DNA of 64,000 nt, taken from assembly GCA_946221915.1 (NCBI GenBank), contig CAMIKG010000017.1, positions 21,196 to 85,195 of the forward strand, in the 5' to 3' direction. The notes under the pieces were generated by a model. The model worked only from the letters and a program-made list of their open reading frames with translations. It made no database searches and was not told the origin of the DNA. The DNA is from an uncultured Erwinia sp. (GTDB taxonomy: Bacteria; Pseudomonadota; Gammaproteobacteria; Enterobacterales; Enterobacteriaceae). Each line of letters begins with the position of its first letter. The stretch's first letter is position 1. Shown in pieces: positions 7,485 to 16,746 of this stretch. A program made the position numbers and the translations under genes.

Positions 7485-9113
7485 ATGTCCTGGGATACTC
7501 ATACCGTTTTTAATCAGCCACGTCCGCTGAATAACAGCAACCTGTTTCTCTCTGACACGCCGCTGCGTGAAGCGCTGGTGCGTGAAGGGGCGGGCTGGGA
7601 TGCGGAACTGCAGGCGTCGGTTGGGCAGCAGCTGGGCAGCGCTGAGTCGCTGGAACTGGGGCGGCTGGCCAACGCCGCACCGCCGGAGCTGCTGCGTTAC
7701 GACAGTCGTGGTGAACGCATCGATGAAGTGCGCTTTCACCCTGCCTGGCATCTGCTGATGCAGGGACTGTGCGCCAATCGGGTACACAATCTTTGCTGGC
7801 AGCATGATGCCCGCCCCGGTGCGCTGGTGGCGCGAGCCGCGCGGTTTATCCTGCATGCGCAGGTCGAGGCTGGCACGCTATGCCCGATTACTATGACCTT
7901 CGGCGCGATTCCCCTGTTGCAGCAGAGTTTACCGACGTCATTTCGTGACTGGCTGCCGGGATTACTTTCCGACCGCTACGATCCTCATCAGCAGCCTGCC
8001 AGCCAAAAGCACGGCCTGCTGATTGGCATGGGCATGACCGAAAAGCAGGGCGGTACCGATGTCCTGAGCAATACCACGCGCGCCGAACCGCTGGCGGGAC
8101 GTGGCGCGGGCGAGGTGTATCAACTCACCGGCCACAAATGGTTTTTCTCGGTACCGCAAAGTGATGCGCACCTGGTGCTGGCGCAGGCCAGAGGGGGGCT
8201 GAGCTGTTTCTTGCTGCCGCGTCTGTTGCCGGACGGCAGCCGCAATGCGATACGCATAGAGCGGCTGAAAGACAAGCTGGGCAATCGTTCCAACGCCAGC
8301 AGTGAAGTGGAGTTCCGCGATGCCAGTGGCTGGCTGCTGGGCGAAGAGGGCGAGGGCGTGCGGCAGATCCTGAAAATGGGCGGCTATACCCGTTTTGACT
8401 GCGCGCTCGGCAGCCATGGCCTGATGCGGCGCGCGCTGTCGGTGGCGCTGTATCATGCGCATCAGCGTCAGGTGATGGGGCGTAATCTGGTCGATCTGCC
8501 GCTGATGCGTCAGGTTCTGAGTGCACAGGCGTTACAGCTGGAAGGGCAGACCGCACTGCTGCTGCGGCTGGCTCGCGCCTGGTCGATGCCGCAGGATGAG
8601 ATGCAGCGCGCCTTTAGCCGCCTGTTCACACCGGCGGCAAAATATGTGATTTGCCGCAGCGGTATGCCTTTTGTTGCTGAGGCGATGGAAACGCTCGGCG
8701 GCATCGGTTATTGCGAAGAGAGTGAATTACCCCGCCTGTATCGTGAAATGCCGGTCAACAGCATCTGGGAAGGTTCGGGCAATGTGATGTGTCTGGACGT
8801 GCTGCGCGTGCTGAGCAAACAGCCGGGGGTGATGGAGATGCTGCAGACAGAATTCGATGCGGTGAAAGGCGTCAGCCGCGTGTTTGACCGCTGCTGGCGG
8901 CAGCTGAAACTGCGCCTGCGCAACCTGCAGGAAACACAGGCGCGTGAGATCACTACGCTACTGTTCCAGCTGGCGGTGGCGGCGCAGCTGCTGAAGCATC
9001 TCGAACCGCCGCTGGCGGACGCGTGGTGCCGCCAGGCGCTGGATACCCGTGGCGCCAGTACGCTGAGCGAGGACAACTGCGCACGCTTGCTGCTGCGCGC
9101 AACGGGTAGCTGA
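7485..9113 (+). CDS. aidB: AidB, acyl-CoA dehydrogenase-like alkylation response protein
   Basis: FAD-binding protein of the acyl-CoA dehydrogenase superfamily that in E. coli is induced by alkylation stress and binds DNA. It has 542 residues (541 in E. coli). Seen: the N-terminal helical part with NRVHNLCW (near residue 99), the flavin-binding MTEKQGGTDVLSNTTR loop (near 184), the HKWFFSVPQSDAHLVLAQ strand (near 215) and the C-terminal catalytic region with ETLGGIGYCEESELPRLYREMPVNSIWEGSGN (in two motifs near 402 and 424). AGGGAGGCG lies upstream of the ATG. In E. coli the yjf genes separate rlmB and aidB; here they are adjacent. Confidence 0.95.
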   Translation: MSWDTHTVFNQPRPLNNSNLFLSDTPLREALVREGAGWDAELQASVGQQLGSAESLELGRLANAAPPELLRYDSRGERIDEVRFHPAWHLLMQGLCANRVHNLCWQHDARPGALVARAARFILHAQVEAGTLCPITMTFGAIPLLQQSLPTSFRDWLPGLLSDRYDPHQQPASQKHGLLIGMGMTEKQGGTDVLSNTTRAEPLAGRGAGEVYQLTGHKWFFSVPQSDAHLVLAQARGGLSCFLLPRLLPDGSRNAIRIERLKDKLGNRSNASSEVEFRDASGWLLGEEGEGVRQILKMGGYTRFDCALGSHGLMRRALSVALYHAHQRQVMGRNLVDLPLMRQVLSAQALQLEGQTALLLRLARAWSMPQDEMQRAFSRLFTPAAKYVICRSGMPFVAEAMETLGGIGYCEESELPRLYREMPVNSIWEGSGNVMCLDVLRVLSKQPGVMEMLQTEFDAVKGVSRVFDRCWRQLKLRLRNLQETQAREITTLLFQLAVAAQLLKHLEPPLADAWCRQALDTRGASTLSEDNCARLLLRATGS

Positions 9114-9164
9114 TAGCGCACCAGCTGGCGCGGAAGTCTGATAACCGGGCGCTGCCAGTCTGCA

Positions 9165-9494
9165 TCATTCTGATGGCGTGCTGCTCTGTGTCGCGGTGCC
9201 ATACAATGTCGCAGTACCGTACCAGACACCCGGAATTACCGTCTCGCTGATCATAATAATATGGTAGTAAGGCGCGCCCGCCGCGTTAGCCTGCGCTGCC
9301 AGCGCGCGCTCGACATCATCCGGCGAACCGCGTTCGGTGGCGGTGATATTCGCCACTTTGGTCAGCGTCATACTCTGCGCGCGGTTAATCTGCTGCGCCT
9401 GCGCGCCGGGGGCCGGTGGTGGCTGCGGCGTGGTCTGAAAAGCGCTGCAGCCCGTCAGCAACAATGCCACAAGGGCACTCTTCACAATACGCAT
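9165..9494 (-). CDS. bsmA: BsmA-like lipoprotein, biofilm/peroxide stress family
   Basis: A 109-residue protein with a lipoprotein signal: MRIVKSALVALLLTGCSAF, lipobox LLTGC with Cys16. The mature part contains RGSPDDVERALAAQANAAGAPYYHII and a ETVIPGVWYGTATLY strand, typical of the DUF1471/YhcN-like fold and close to E. coli BsmA (YjfO), which affects biofilm formation under stress. It lies between aidB and yjfP, the bsmA position in E. coli. The ATG at 9494 was chosen over longer upstream starts because it begins the lipoprotein signal and follows GGAG at 7 bases. Function of the mature domain is inferred from the family. Confidence 0.82.
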   Translation of the reverse strand: MRIVKSALVALLLTGCSAFQTTPQPPPAPGAQAQQINRAQSMTLTKVANITATERGSPDDVERALAAQANAAGAPYYHIIMISETVIPGVWYGTATLYGTATQSSTPSE

Positions 9495-9693
9495 CGGTTT
9501 CTCCGCACAGCGGGCAAACGAGTCCGCTGTGATGTTATCGATTAGCCTGAACAGAGTTTGCCGCATTTCATTATGTGATAAAAGCAAATTTCCCGTAATG
9601 AAACGGCTGGCTGGAACGCGTAATCTCTGGAAAGATAAGTCTGTAAGCATCCAATGCTACAGGAACATTATTGCTGGCGGTCAGGGAGGTACT

Positions 9694-10200
9694 ATGCTGG
9701 ACATTCTGCAACATACGCCAATATGGGTATATATCGTATTTGTTTTTCTGCTGTATTTAAGTATCAGGGCATGTTTTTCACGTGAAGTTAACACGCGTCA
9801 GGCGATTATTTTTCCGCTGGTGTTTATTCTGCTGTCGATACTCACCTTTCGCCATTATCCGCATCTGACATTAACGCTACCGGTATGGGCTGTGGGGGCG
9901 CTGGCTGGCGCTTTATTGTCGCGCTATTTATTTCCGCGTGGTGAGTTCAGACTGGGGGAAAAGACGTATACGCTGGTGGTTCCTGGCAGTTATGCCATAT
10001 TGCTGATTCTGTTGCTCTATTTTGTCCTGCGCTATTACCCGGGGTATCAGGAGGCGGTTCATGGTGGCGTGCTGGGGTTAACGACGACGCAGCTGATCCT
10101 GTTTTTCTGCTCGTCAGGATTTACTACCGGATTTTTTATTGCACGCGCCTGGTTATTACGAAAGTGTTATTCATTACTCCGCCATGCTTCGACCAGATGA
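9694..10200 (+). CDS. Small multi-pass membrane protein, DUF6622-like
   Basis: A 168-residue hydrophobic protein beginning MLDILQHTPIWVYIVFVFLL. About five membrane helices can be read: residues 10-27, 35-52, 60-78, 90-110 and 135-155. The LQHTPIWVY start is characteristic of a family of small enterobacterial and pseudomonad membrane proteins that I remember as DUF6622; this name needs a database check. The start was moved from an upstream in-frame ATG at 9529 to the ATG at 9694, which has AGGGAGG 6 bases upstream. Divergent from bsmA across about 200 bases. Function unknown. Confidence 0.75.
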   Translation: MLDILQHTPIWVYIVFVFLLYLSIRACFSREVNTRQAIIFPLVFILLSILTFRHYPHLTLTLPVWAVGALAGALLSRYLFPRGEFRLGEKTYTLVVPGSYAILLILLLYFVLRYYPGYQEAVHGGVLGLTTTQLILFFCSSGFTTGFFIARAWLLRKCYSLLRHASTR

Positions 10201-10266
10201 ATATAATTTTCATGCCGGGCCGGGCTTATTTAACGCCATGGCAATATTGCGGGGAAATTAAGACTC

Positions 10267-10302
10267 TGGCGGGGAGGGTTTCAGCGTACACCCTCCCCGC
10301 CA
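10267..10302 (-). terminator. Long hairpin between membrane protein gene and chemoreceptor gene
   Basis: A perfect 13 bp stem, TGGCGGGGAGGGT / ACCCTCCCCGCCA, with a 10-base loop lies in the convergent gap. It ends 5 bases from the chemoreceptor stop. No T tract follows on either strand, so termination efficiency is uncertain. Confidence 0.6.
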
Positions 10303-10307
10303 TCATA

Positions 10308-12242
10308 TTAGCCCTTCAGGGTAAACACGCTCACTAAATGGGTGAGGTGGTGACCTTTCTGGCTTAGCTCAGCTGCAGTCTGCTCGGAACGCGCCACCAT
10401 TTCGGTGTTGTGGTGCGTGGCCTGACCAATCTGCGACATCGCCACGTTCACCTGGCTGATACCGGCTGACTGCTCATGAGACGCGACATCGATTTCGCCC
10501 ATCAGCGCTTTCACCTGATCCATACGGCTGATGATGTTTTCCATCGCCGCACGCGTCTGTTCCGACAGCTGGTGGCCTTCTGTGACTTTGCTGATGGAGT
10601 CTTCAATCAGCGTATCGATCTCCTTCGCTGCCTGCGCACTGCGTTGCGCCAGTGCCCTCACTTCGGCCGCCACTACCGCAAAGCCTTTACCATGTTCGCC
10701 TGCGCGCGCCGCTTCTACCGCCGCGTTCAGCGCCAGAATATTGGTCTGGAAGGCAATCGACTCGATCACATGGGTGATCTCGACAATGCTCTGCGAGGAG
10801 ACTTTAATTGCCGACATGGTGCTCACCGAGCGGGTAACGGTTTCGCCGCCGTGCTCGACGGCATTCGCCGCTTCAGCCACCAGTTTCAGCGCCTGCGACA
10901 CATTGTCCGCATTCTGCTCTACCGTCGCGCCCAACTGCTCCATGCTGGCGGAGGTCTCTTCAACGCTGCTGGCCTGCTGGACGATCTGCTGGCTGATATT
11001 ACCGCTGCTGGCGGCGATCTCGTCGGTGCCCTGACTGATCTCTTCCGCAGCATGACGCACCTGCGCCACAATGCGCTCCAGTCCGTCGCCAATACCGTTA
11101 ATCGCATGGATCAACTGACCCACTTCGTCCTGACGCTGCGTCTCCAGCGTGGCACGCAGGTCGCCTGCCGCGTAGTGTTGTGCCAGCTCAATCACCTGCT
11201 GCAGCGGCTTGCTTAACCAGCGGCGGGTGATCCAGACAAAGCTGAGGGCAAACAGCACCACTAATGTCAGTCCCGCCAGCAGGAAGGTGTTACGCGTGGC
11301 GTTGATCGGCGCCAGCAGACTGGCTTCGCTGACTTCACCGGTGATCACCCAGTTCCAGCCCGGAAGCTGCTGCCAGGCAATAATCTCGGCTTCACCATGT
11401 TGATTGATAATGCGCATGGTGCCCTGTTTTTCCTGCAACAGGCGCAGCTGATCTTCTGCCGACCAGTCCGGTTTTTTGCCTTCCAGCGTGCTATGGAACA
11501 GATACTGTCCCTGTGCCGCGCCAGGCGAGCCGTTAATCACGCTGAAGTAACCGCTGTCACCGAGGGTTTTATTCAGCACTTTTTCGCGCATTAACTGGAA
11601 CTGCGAGGTGATATCAACGCCAACAAACAGAATGCCAATGATCTCTCCGGCATCATTTTTGACCGGCTGATACTGGGTGATATAGCGTTTACCAAACAGC
11701 ATCGCCAGCCCACGGTAAGTTTCACCACGGTTTGCCAGCGCCCAGGCCGGACCGCTGCGATCCAGTTTGGTGCCCATCGCCCGTGAACCATCCTCCTTGC
11801 GCAGCGAAGTGGCGATACGCACGTAATCATCCCCTTTGCGCACAAAAATGGTGGCGATCGCTCCTGTGCGTTCCAGGAAGTCATCGACAAAGGTTTCATC
11901 AAGGTTGAGTGATTTTAACCCCGCGCGTAAGGTGGGTGTGGATTCACTGCCCACGGTGACCATTGTGGTTTCATCGCGGGTGAATTTTTTCGGCAGAAAG
12001 CTCTGGAAAAGCCGGGTGTAATTGGTCACTTCCTCACTCAACGTGGCGTTAAACATGCCAGCCATATCGCCAATGCCGGCGACCTGGTTTTGCATATTTC
12101 CCAGGGTTAAGTTTTGCAGCTGTTTTGCAGCGTTATGAGTTAATGACAGCGTGAGAATAAGAAACAGCACAGCCACGCTAAACGACGTCATTACAGACAG
12201 CTTTACTCCCAAGCTCCATTTGCTGAGTGAAAGACGTTTCAT
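10308..12242 (-). CDS. Methyl-accepting chemotaxis protein with Cache sensor
   Basis: Transmembrane chemoreceptor of 644 residues. TM1 at about 12-33, a large periplasmic region (about 35-310) of the fused Cache type (DYVRIATSLRKEDGSRAMGT and GDSGYFSVINGS, typical of Cache 3-Cache 2), TM2 at about 312-335, then HAMP (KPLQQVIELAQHYAAGDL) and the signalling hairpin with the conserved tip IAFQTNILALNAAVEAARAG near residue 500. There is no C-terminal NWETF-like methylase tether. Cache receptors usually sense small organic or amino acids; the ligand is unknown. A FliA-type promoter precedes it at 12312, tying it to the flagellar regulon. Not at this locus in E. coli. Confidence 0.93.
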   Translation of the reverse strand: MKRLSLSKWSLGVKLSVMTSFSVAVLFLILTLSLTHNAAKQLQNLTLGNMQNQVAGIGDMAGMFNATLSEEVTNYTRLFQSFLPKKFTRDETTMVTVGSESTPTLRAGLKSLNLDETFVDDFLERTGAIATIFVRKGDDYVRIATSLRKEDGSRAMGTKLDRSGPAWALANRGETYRGLAMLFGKRYITQYQPVKNDAGEIIGILFVGVDITSQFQLMREKVLNKTLGDSGYFSVINGSPGAAQGQYLFHSTLEGKKPDWSAEDQLRLLQEKQGTMRIINQHGEAEIIAWQQLPGWNWVITGEVSEASLLAPINATRNTFLLAGLTLVVLFALSFVWITRRWLSKPLQQVIELAQHYAAGDLRATLETQRQDEVGQLIHAINGIGDGLERIVAQVRHAAEEISQGTDEIAASSGNISQQIVQQASSVEETSASMEQLGATVEQNADNVSQALKLVAEAANAVEHGGETVTRSVSTMSAIKVSSQSIVEITHVIESIAFQTNILALNAAVEAARAGEHGKGFAVVAAEVRALAQRSAQAAKEIDTLIEDSISKVTEGHQLSEQTRAAMENIISRMDQVKALMGEIDVASHEQSAGISQVNVAMSQIGQATHHNTEMVARSEQTAAELSQKGHHLTHLVSVFTLKG

Positions 12243-12311
12243 GGTTTTACCTTATAAGTTTTAACAAGCAGGTGATGCATTAAAGGGTTCAGGACAGGTG
12301 TTGCAGTACGA

Positions 12312-12338
12312 ATAACGGCAGTGGCGGATTAATATTTA
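12312..12338 (-). promoter_or_regulatory. FliA (sigma-28) promoter of the Cache chemoreceptor
   Basis: Read on the minus strand: TAAATATT, an 11-base spacer and GCCGTTAT, against the consensus TAAAGTTT-N11-GCCGATAA. Spacing is exact, the TAAA and GCCG cores are intact. It lies about 70 bases before the receptor ATG. Confidence 0.7.
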
Positions 12339-12416
12339 CCCCACCAATCGTGTGGTTAATGAAATTATTTTTATCTTAATAATAACCATTCGCAACAACA
12401 GTCTGGCGAGGGCGAA

Positions 12417-13166
12417 ATGATAGAGATTGTGACGGAAACTTTTGCGGATATTGAGTGTTTGCATGCAGCACCAGCTGGCCAGCGTCATACGCCATTGCCG
12501 ACTGTGGTGTTTTATCACGGCTTCACGTCTTCGAAACTGGTGTACTCCTATTTCGCCGTCGCGCTGGCACAGGCCGGTTTTCGCGTGGTGATGCCTGATG
12601 CTGATCTGCATGGTTCACGCTATAACGGCGATAGCGAGCACCGGCTGGGTCATTTCTGGGAGATTCTGCGCCGTAATATCGATGAGCTGCCGCAGCTGGA
12701 AGCGGCGTTGCGTGACACCGGGCTGGTGGAGGGGGCGCGTTTCGCCGTCGCCGGGGCGTCGATGGGCGGCATGACGGCGCTGGGCATTATGGCGCGTTAT
12801 CCGCAGGTGAAGAGTGTGGCCTGTATGATGGGTTCCGGTTACTTCAGCAGCCTCAGCCAGACGCTGTTCCCGCCTTTTATCGCGCAGAGTGCGCATGAGC
12901 AGCAGCGGCTGGCTGAACGGCTGGCGCCGCTGGCCGGGTATGATGTCAGTCATCAGCTGGAGAAGCTGGCCGATCGCCCACTGCTGTTATGGCATGGCGA
13001 GGCGGATGAGGTGGTGCCCGCGGTGGAGACGGTGCGGCTGGAACAGGCGCTGCGTGCGGCATCGCTGGATGCCCGGCTGACGTTTTTAACCGAAGCGGGT
13101 GTGGGTCATCGCATTACACCACCGGCGCTGAATGCGACCGTGTCTTTCTTTACGCAGCATCTGTGA
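12417..13166 (+). CDS. yjfP: YjfP, alpha/beta hydrolase esterase
   Basis: Cytoplasmic esterase of 249 residues, the same length as E. coli YjfP, which acts on short acyl esters in vitro. The alpha/beta-hydrolase features are all visible: oxyanion-hole strand VVFYHGFTSSK (residues 30-40), nucleophile elbow GASMGG (Ser near 115), and the C-terminal acid and base in HGEADEVVP (Asp near 198) and VGHRITP (His near 230). It lies just upstream of rpsF, as in E. coli, without the intervening ula genes. Physiological substrate unknown. Confidence 0.92.
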   Translation: MIEIVTETFADIECLHAAPAGQRHTPLPTVVFYHGFTSSKLVYSYFAVALAQAGFRVVMPDADLHGSRYNGDSEHRLGHFWEILRRNIDELPQLEAALRDTGLVEGARFAVAGASMGGMTALGIMARYPQVKSVACMMGSGYFSSLSQTLFPPFIAQSAHEQQRLAERLAPLAGYDVSHQLEKLADRPLLLWHGEADEVVPAVETVRLEQALRAASLDARLTFLTEAGVGHRITPPALNATVSFFTQHL

Positions 13167-13270
13167 GATTTAATTCGCGTCGCTGCTTGAGTTTGGCTGA
13201 AGACGCCAGTATGATTACGCGTCAATTTTTCAGCCGCATTCACAAGCTGTGTCTCACAGCTTATAACGTT

Positions 13271-13326
13271 CCTTGCTTCCATGGGTCGCGGCTGACCCCG
13301 ACAGGAGGCTGAATAATCCGTAAGGA
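13271..13326 (+). promoter_or_regulatory. rpsF leader, putative S6:S18 binding motif
   Basis: CCTTGC (13271-13276) can pair with GTAAGG (13320-13325), closing a structured leader that contains the ribosome binding site of rpsF. Inside are GTCGCGGCTGACCCCGACAG and a conserved CCG near 13318. This matches the known leader by which the S6:S18 complex represses its own operon in many bacteria. The assignment rests on position and the closing pairing; a covariance search was not possible. Confidence 0.6.
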
Positions 13327-13335
13327 GCAAATTCG

Positions 13336-13731
13336 ATGCGTCATTACGAAATCGTATTTATGGTTCACCCTGACCAGAGCGAACAGGTTCCTGGCATGAT
13401 CGAGCGTTACACTGGTGCAATCACCGGTGCACAGGGCACGATCCACCGCCTGGAAGACTGGGGCCGTCGTCAGCTGGCTTACCCGATCAACAAACTGCAC
13501 AAAGCTCACTACGTTCTGCTGAACGTTGAAGCTCCGCAGGAAGTGATCGATGAGCTGGAAACTAACTTCCGCTTCAACGACGCCGTTATCCGCAGCATGG
13601 TTATGCGCGTTAAGCACGCGGTTACCGAAGCATCTCCGATGGTTAAAGCGAAAGACGAGCGCCGTGAGCGTCGCGACGAGTACGCTAGCGAAACCTCTGA
13701 TGATGCAGATGCTGGGGATTCTGAAGAGTAA
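13336..13731 (+). CDS. rpsF: 30S ribosomal protein S6
   Basis: Component of the small-subunit platform that pairs with S18. It has 131 residues, starting MRHYEIVFMVHPDQSEQVPG with the ferredoxin-like fold and ending in an acidic tail (ASETSDDADAGDSEE), the part that receives added glutamates in E. coli through RimK. The E. coli protein ends in a similar Glu-rich tail. GGAG 9 bases upstream is partly masked in the leader fold. First gene of rpsF-priB-rpsR-rplI. Confidence 0.98.
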   Translation: MRHYEIVFMVHPDQSEQVPGMIERYTGAITGAQGTIHRLEDWGRRQLAYPINKLHKAHYVLLNVEAPQEVIDELETNFRFNDAVIRSMVMRVKHAVTEASPMVKAKDERRERRDEYASETSDDADAGDSEE

Positions 13732-13737
13732 TTGACC

Positions 13738-14287
<550 letters not shown>

Positions 14288-14327
14288 TCGGCAACTGTCC
14301 ATATAACGACTTTAAGAGGATAAGGTA

Positions 14328-14777
14328 ATGCAAGTTATTCTGCTTGATAAAGTAGCAAACCTGGGCAGCCTGGGTGATCAGGTTAACGTTAAAGCGGGCT
14401 ACGCTCGTAACTTCCTGGTTCCACAGGGTAAAGCTGTTCCTGCTACCAAGAAAAACGTTGAGTTCTTCGAAGCACGCCGTGCAGAACTGGAAGCCAAACT
14501 GGCTGACGTTCTGGCTGCTGCCAATGCACGCGCTGAGAAAATCAACGCACTGGGCACTGTTACCATCGCGTCTAAATCAGGCGACGAAGGTAAACTGTTC
14601 GGTTCCATCGGTACCCGCGACATCGCTGACGCTGTAACTGCAGCTGGCGTTGAAGTAGCTAAGAGCGAAGTTCGTCTGCCGAACGGCGTTCTGCGCACCA
14701 CCGGTGAGCACGAAGTGGACTTCCAGGTTCACAGCGAAGTATTCGCGAAACTGACCGTGAATGTAGTTGCTGAATAA
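14328..14777 (+). CDS. rplI: 50S ribosomal protein L9
   Basis: A 149-residue large-subunit protein with the typical dumbbell layout: N-terminal rRNA-binding domain MQVILLDKVANLGSLGDQV with KAGYARNFLVPQGKA near residue 28, a long connecting helix (about 45-75) and the C-terminal domain ending LTVNVVAE. The length equals that of E. coli. AAGAGGATAAG precedes the ATG. Last gene of the operon; an ERIC element and a terminator follow. Confidence 0.98.
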   Translation: MQVILLDKVANLGSLGDQVNVKAGYARNFLVPQGKAVPATKKNVEFFEARRAELEAKLADVLAAANARAEKINALGTVTIASKSGDEGKLFGSIGTRDIADAVTAAGVEVAKSEVRLPNGVLRTTGEHEVDFQVHSEVFAKLTVNVVAE

Positions 14778-14780
14778 TTT

Positions 14781-14907
14781 TATACCCTAAATACTTCGAG
14801 CCGCAGAAAGGCGGCAAGCCCGCGAATCCCCGGGAGCATAGATAACTATGTGACCAGGGTGAGCGGGCGCAGCCAACGCATCTGTGGCTTGAAGTATGAC
14901 GGGTATA
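14781..14907. repeat. ERIC (intergenic repeat unit) element
   Basis: A 127 bp imperfect palindrome, the canonical ERIC length. The ends are inverted repeats (TATACCC at both edges, then TACTTC-GCC-CAGA). The core GCGAATCCCCGGGAGC and GTGACCAGGGTGAGCG corresponds to the sequences used as ERIC1R and ERIC2 primers, with a few changes. It lies 3 bases after the rplI stop, so it is transcribed with the operon as a long hairpin. Confidence 0.92.
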
Positions 14908-14920
14908 TTCAGTAATGCAG

Positions 14921-14948
14921 AAACGCCGGCCTTAGGGCCGGCGTTTTT
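14921..14948 (+). terminator. Rho-independent terminator of the rpsF-rplI operon
   Basis: AAACGCCGGCC / GGCCGGCGTTT with a TTAG loop, followed by TTTTTG. An 11 bp stem and a T tract make it strong. Symmetry (AAA before the stem) would let it also act on the minus strand for ytfB. The rest of the gap to 15128 holds no other feature that I can support. Confidence 0.92.
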
Positions 14949-15128
14949 GTTGGTGTCGTCTGGTTGATCGAGATACGCCGGGGCGACCATCCCGCGGTCC
15001 TGCGCGGGCAAGCCGCTCCGGAGCCATCGGGATGTTTCCCCGAAAAACAGGCTGTGTGTTTTGCCTGTGAGAGGCAGTCTGTCGGATCGCGATGCGCCGG
15101 GGCGCTGTATGATCAGATGGCTGTTGCG

Positions 15129-15689
15129 TTACTGCGCGCGAAGAAATGAACCATCAGGCTGGCGGGTAAACAGAATCGGGCCACTCGTGCTGTCGACGGT
15201 TAAGCCGGTCACCACACCGCTGGCATTCTGCCGAATTTTCACACTCTGTCCATTCCGTAAGTTACTGAGCGGCTTGTCGTCGCCTTCCACCTGCGCCATC
15301 GCAAATACGTCGCCTACCGGCAGGTTATTGTCGCGAAACAGTTGCGCCAGCGTCTGGCCGGCTGCCACCTGGTAGCTTCGCCATTGTCCCTGAGCGTCCG
15401 CGGTCGGCGGTGGCGGGGCGCTGGTCTGCTGCTGTGCGGCGTTCTGGTTGTTGTCATACAGTTCCGCCTGTAGCGGCACTTCCGTGGTCGCACCGCTGCG
15501 TAGTGGCGGTGGTGTGGGGGCATTGCTCTGCGGTTCAGGCCAGAGGAAAGCCAGCAGCATCACCAGCAGTGCTGCAATGATGCCACGGCGATGGGCTGGC
15601 GGCAGCGGGTCCATCCAGCTGAGGTGATCGGCAATGTGCCAGATTTTACTCAGCCACTGTCTGCCGCGCGATGAAGTTCCTTCAGACAT
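15129..15689 (-). CDS. ytfB: YtfB, OapA-domain cell division/envelope protein
   Basis: A 186-residue inner membrane protein with a short cytoplasmic N-terminus containing MDPLPPAHRRGI (OapA N-terminal motif), one membrane helix (GIIAALLVMLLAFLW), a proline- and glutamine-rich linker and a C-terminal LysM-like OapA domain (WRSYQVAAGQTLAQLFRDNN... NGQSVKIRQNASG). E. coli YtfB binds glycans and localises at the septum when overproduced. Position between rplI and fklB as in E. coli. The start was set at 15689 (MSEG, after a strong AGGAGGAGG), which matches the E. coli N-terminus; an in-frame start at 15806 would add 39 residues. Confidence 0.88.
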   Translation of the reverse strand: MSEGTSSRGRQWLSKIWHIADHLSWMDPLPPAHRRGIIAALLVMLLAFLWPEPQSNAPTPPPLRSGATTEVPLQAELYDNNQNAAQQQTSAPPPPTADAQGQWRSYQVAAGQTLAQLFRDNNLPVGDVFAMAQVEGDDKPLSNLRNGQSVKIRQNASGVVTGLTVDSTSGPILFTRQPDGSFLRAQ

Positions 15690-16057
15690 CATCTCCTCCT
15701 CCTGACGCGCATCACGCGCTGATGGTTTGCGGTTCGCCATCCACATTCTCAGTACGGGATGGTAAAACGGCTGGCGCTTCCTGCGCTGCGGGGCAATTCT
15801 CCCCATGGATATAACCTCGTTAACCCGGACGTCTGGCTATGCCGGCATCATTCAGTAGAGACTAAAATATAGTCTGCTAACTGTTTGATGTAAAAAGCAC
15901 AAGCCAGAAGCGTGACCTTGTGGGCGTTATTCATTTAGCTTAGGGCTATTGTTTCTGTTTCTGCGGCAAATGTCATTACTGGAACAGGAGATTTTACCCT
16001 CAGGCCACACACTGTTATGCTCTGCCTTTCGATTGAACAATGATGAAAGGAAAATCC
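15690..16057. other. Divergent ytfB-fklB regulatory gap
   Basis: A 368-base gap between divergent genes, holding both promoters. Part near 15690-15806 could be an N-terminal extension of ytfB. A perfect palindrome GACTA-AAATA-TAGTC lies at 15860-15874. I could not identify the binding protein, and no ORF with coding character is seen. Confidence 0.5.
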
Positions 16058-16678
16058 ATGACAACCCCTTCTTTTGACAGCGTGGAAGCGCAAGCAAGTT
16101 ACGGTATCGGTTTACAGGTTGGCCAGCAGCTGCTGGAATCTGGTCTGCAGGGTCTGCAACCAGAAGCGCTGCTGGCGGGTCTGCGCGATGCGCTGGAAGG
16201 GAACGCGCCTGCTGTGCCTGTTGATGTAGTGCACCGTGCGCTGCGCGAAGTGCACGAGCGTGCCGACGCGGTGCGTCGTGAGCGTCAGCAGGAGATGGCG
16301 GCAGCAGGTGAGAAATTCCTGGAAGAGAACCTGAAGCGTGAAGGCGTGAGCAGCACAGAATCTGGTCTGCAGTTCAGCGTAATCACCCAGGGTGAAGGCG
16401 CGATTCCATCACGTCAGGATCGCGTGCGCGTACACTACACCGGTAAGCTGATCGATGGCACCGTATTTGACAGTTCCGTTCAGCGCGGTGAGCCAGCAGA
16501 ATTCCCGGTCAGCGGCGTGATCGCGGGCTGGATCGAAGCGCTGACGCTGATGCCAGTCGGTTCTAAATGGGAACTGGTGATCCCACACAACCTGGCCTAC
16601 GGCGAGCGTGGTGCTGGCGCCTCTATCCCGCCACTGAGCACCCTGATTTTTGAAGTTGAGCTGTTAGAAATTCTGTAA
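16058..16678 (+). CDS. fklB: FklB, FKBP-type peptidyl-prolyl isomerase (FKBP22)
   Basis: Cytoplasmic peptidyl-prolyl cis-trans isomerase of 206 residues, the E. coli length. The N-terminal dimerisation part (MTTPSFDSVEAQASYGIGLQ to about residue 90) is joined by a long helix to the FKBP domain (DRVRVHYTGKLIDGTVFDSS, GWIEALTLMPVGSKWELVIP, LAYGERGAGASIPP). The ATG at 16058 matches the E. coli N-terminus and follows AAAGGA; an upstream in-frame ATG at 16040 is less likely. Confidence 0.96.
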   Translation: MTTPSFDSVEAQASYGIGLQVGQQLLESGLQGLQPEALLAGLRDALEGNAPAVPVDVVHRALREVHERADAVRRERQQEMAAAGEKFLEENLKREGVSSTESGLQFSVITQGEGAIPSRQDRVRVHYTGKLIDGTVFDSSVQRGEPAEFPVSGVIAGWIEALTLMPVGSKWELVIPHNLAYGERGAGASIPPLSTLIFEVELLEIL

Positions 16679-16746
16679 GTCCCGGCGGTAATTTGCCGTG
16701 AGGGTGAATACAGGCTTTTTCCTCGCGATGGCCTGGCAGAGCCCGT

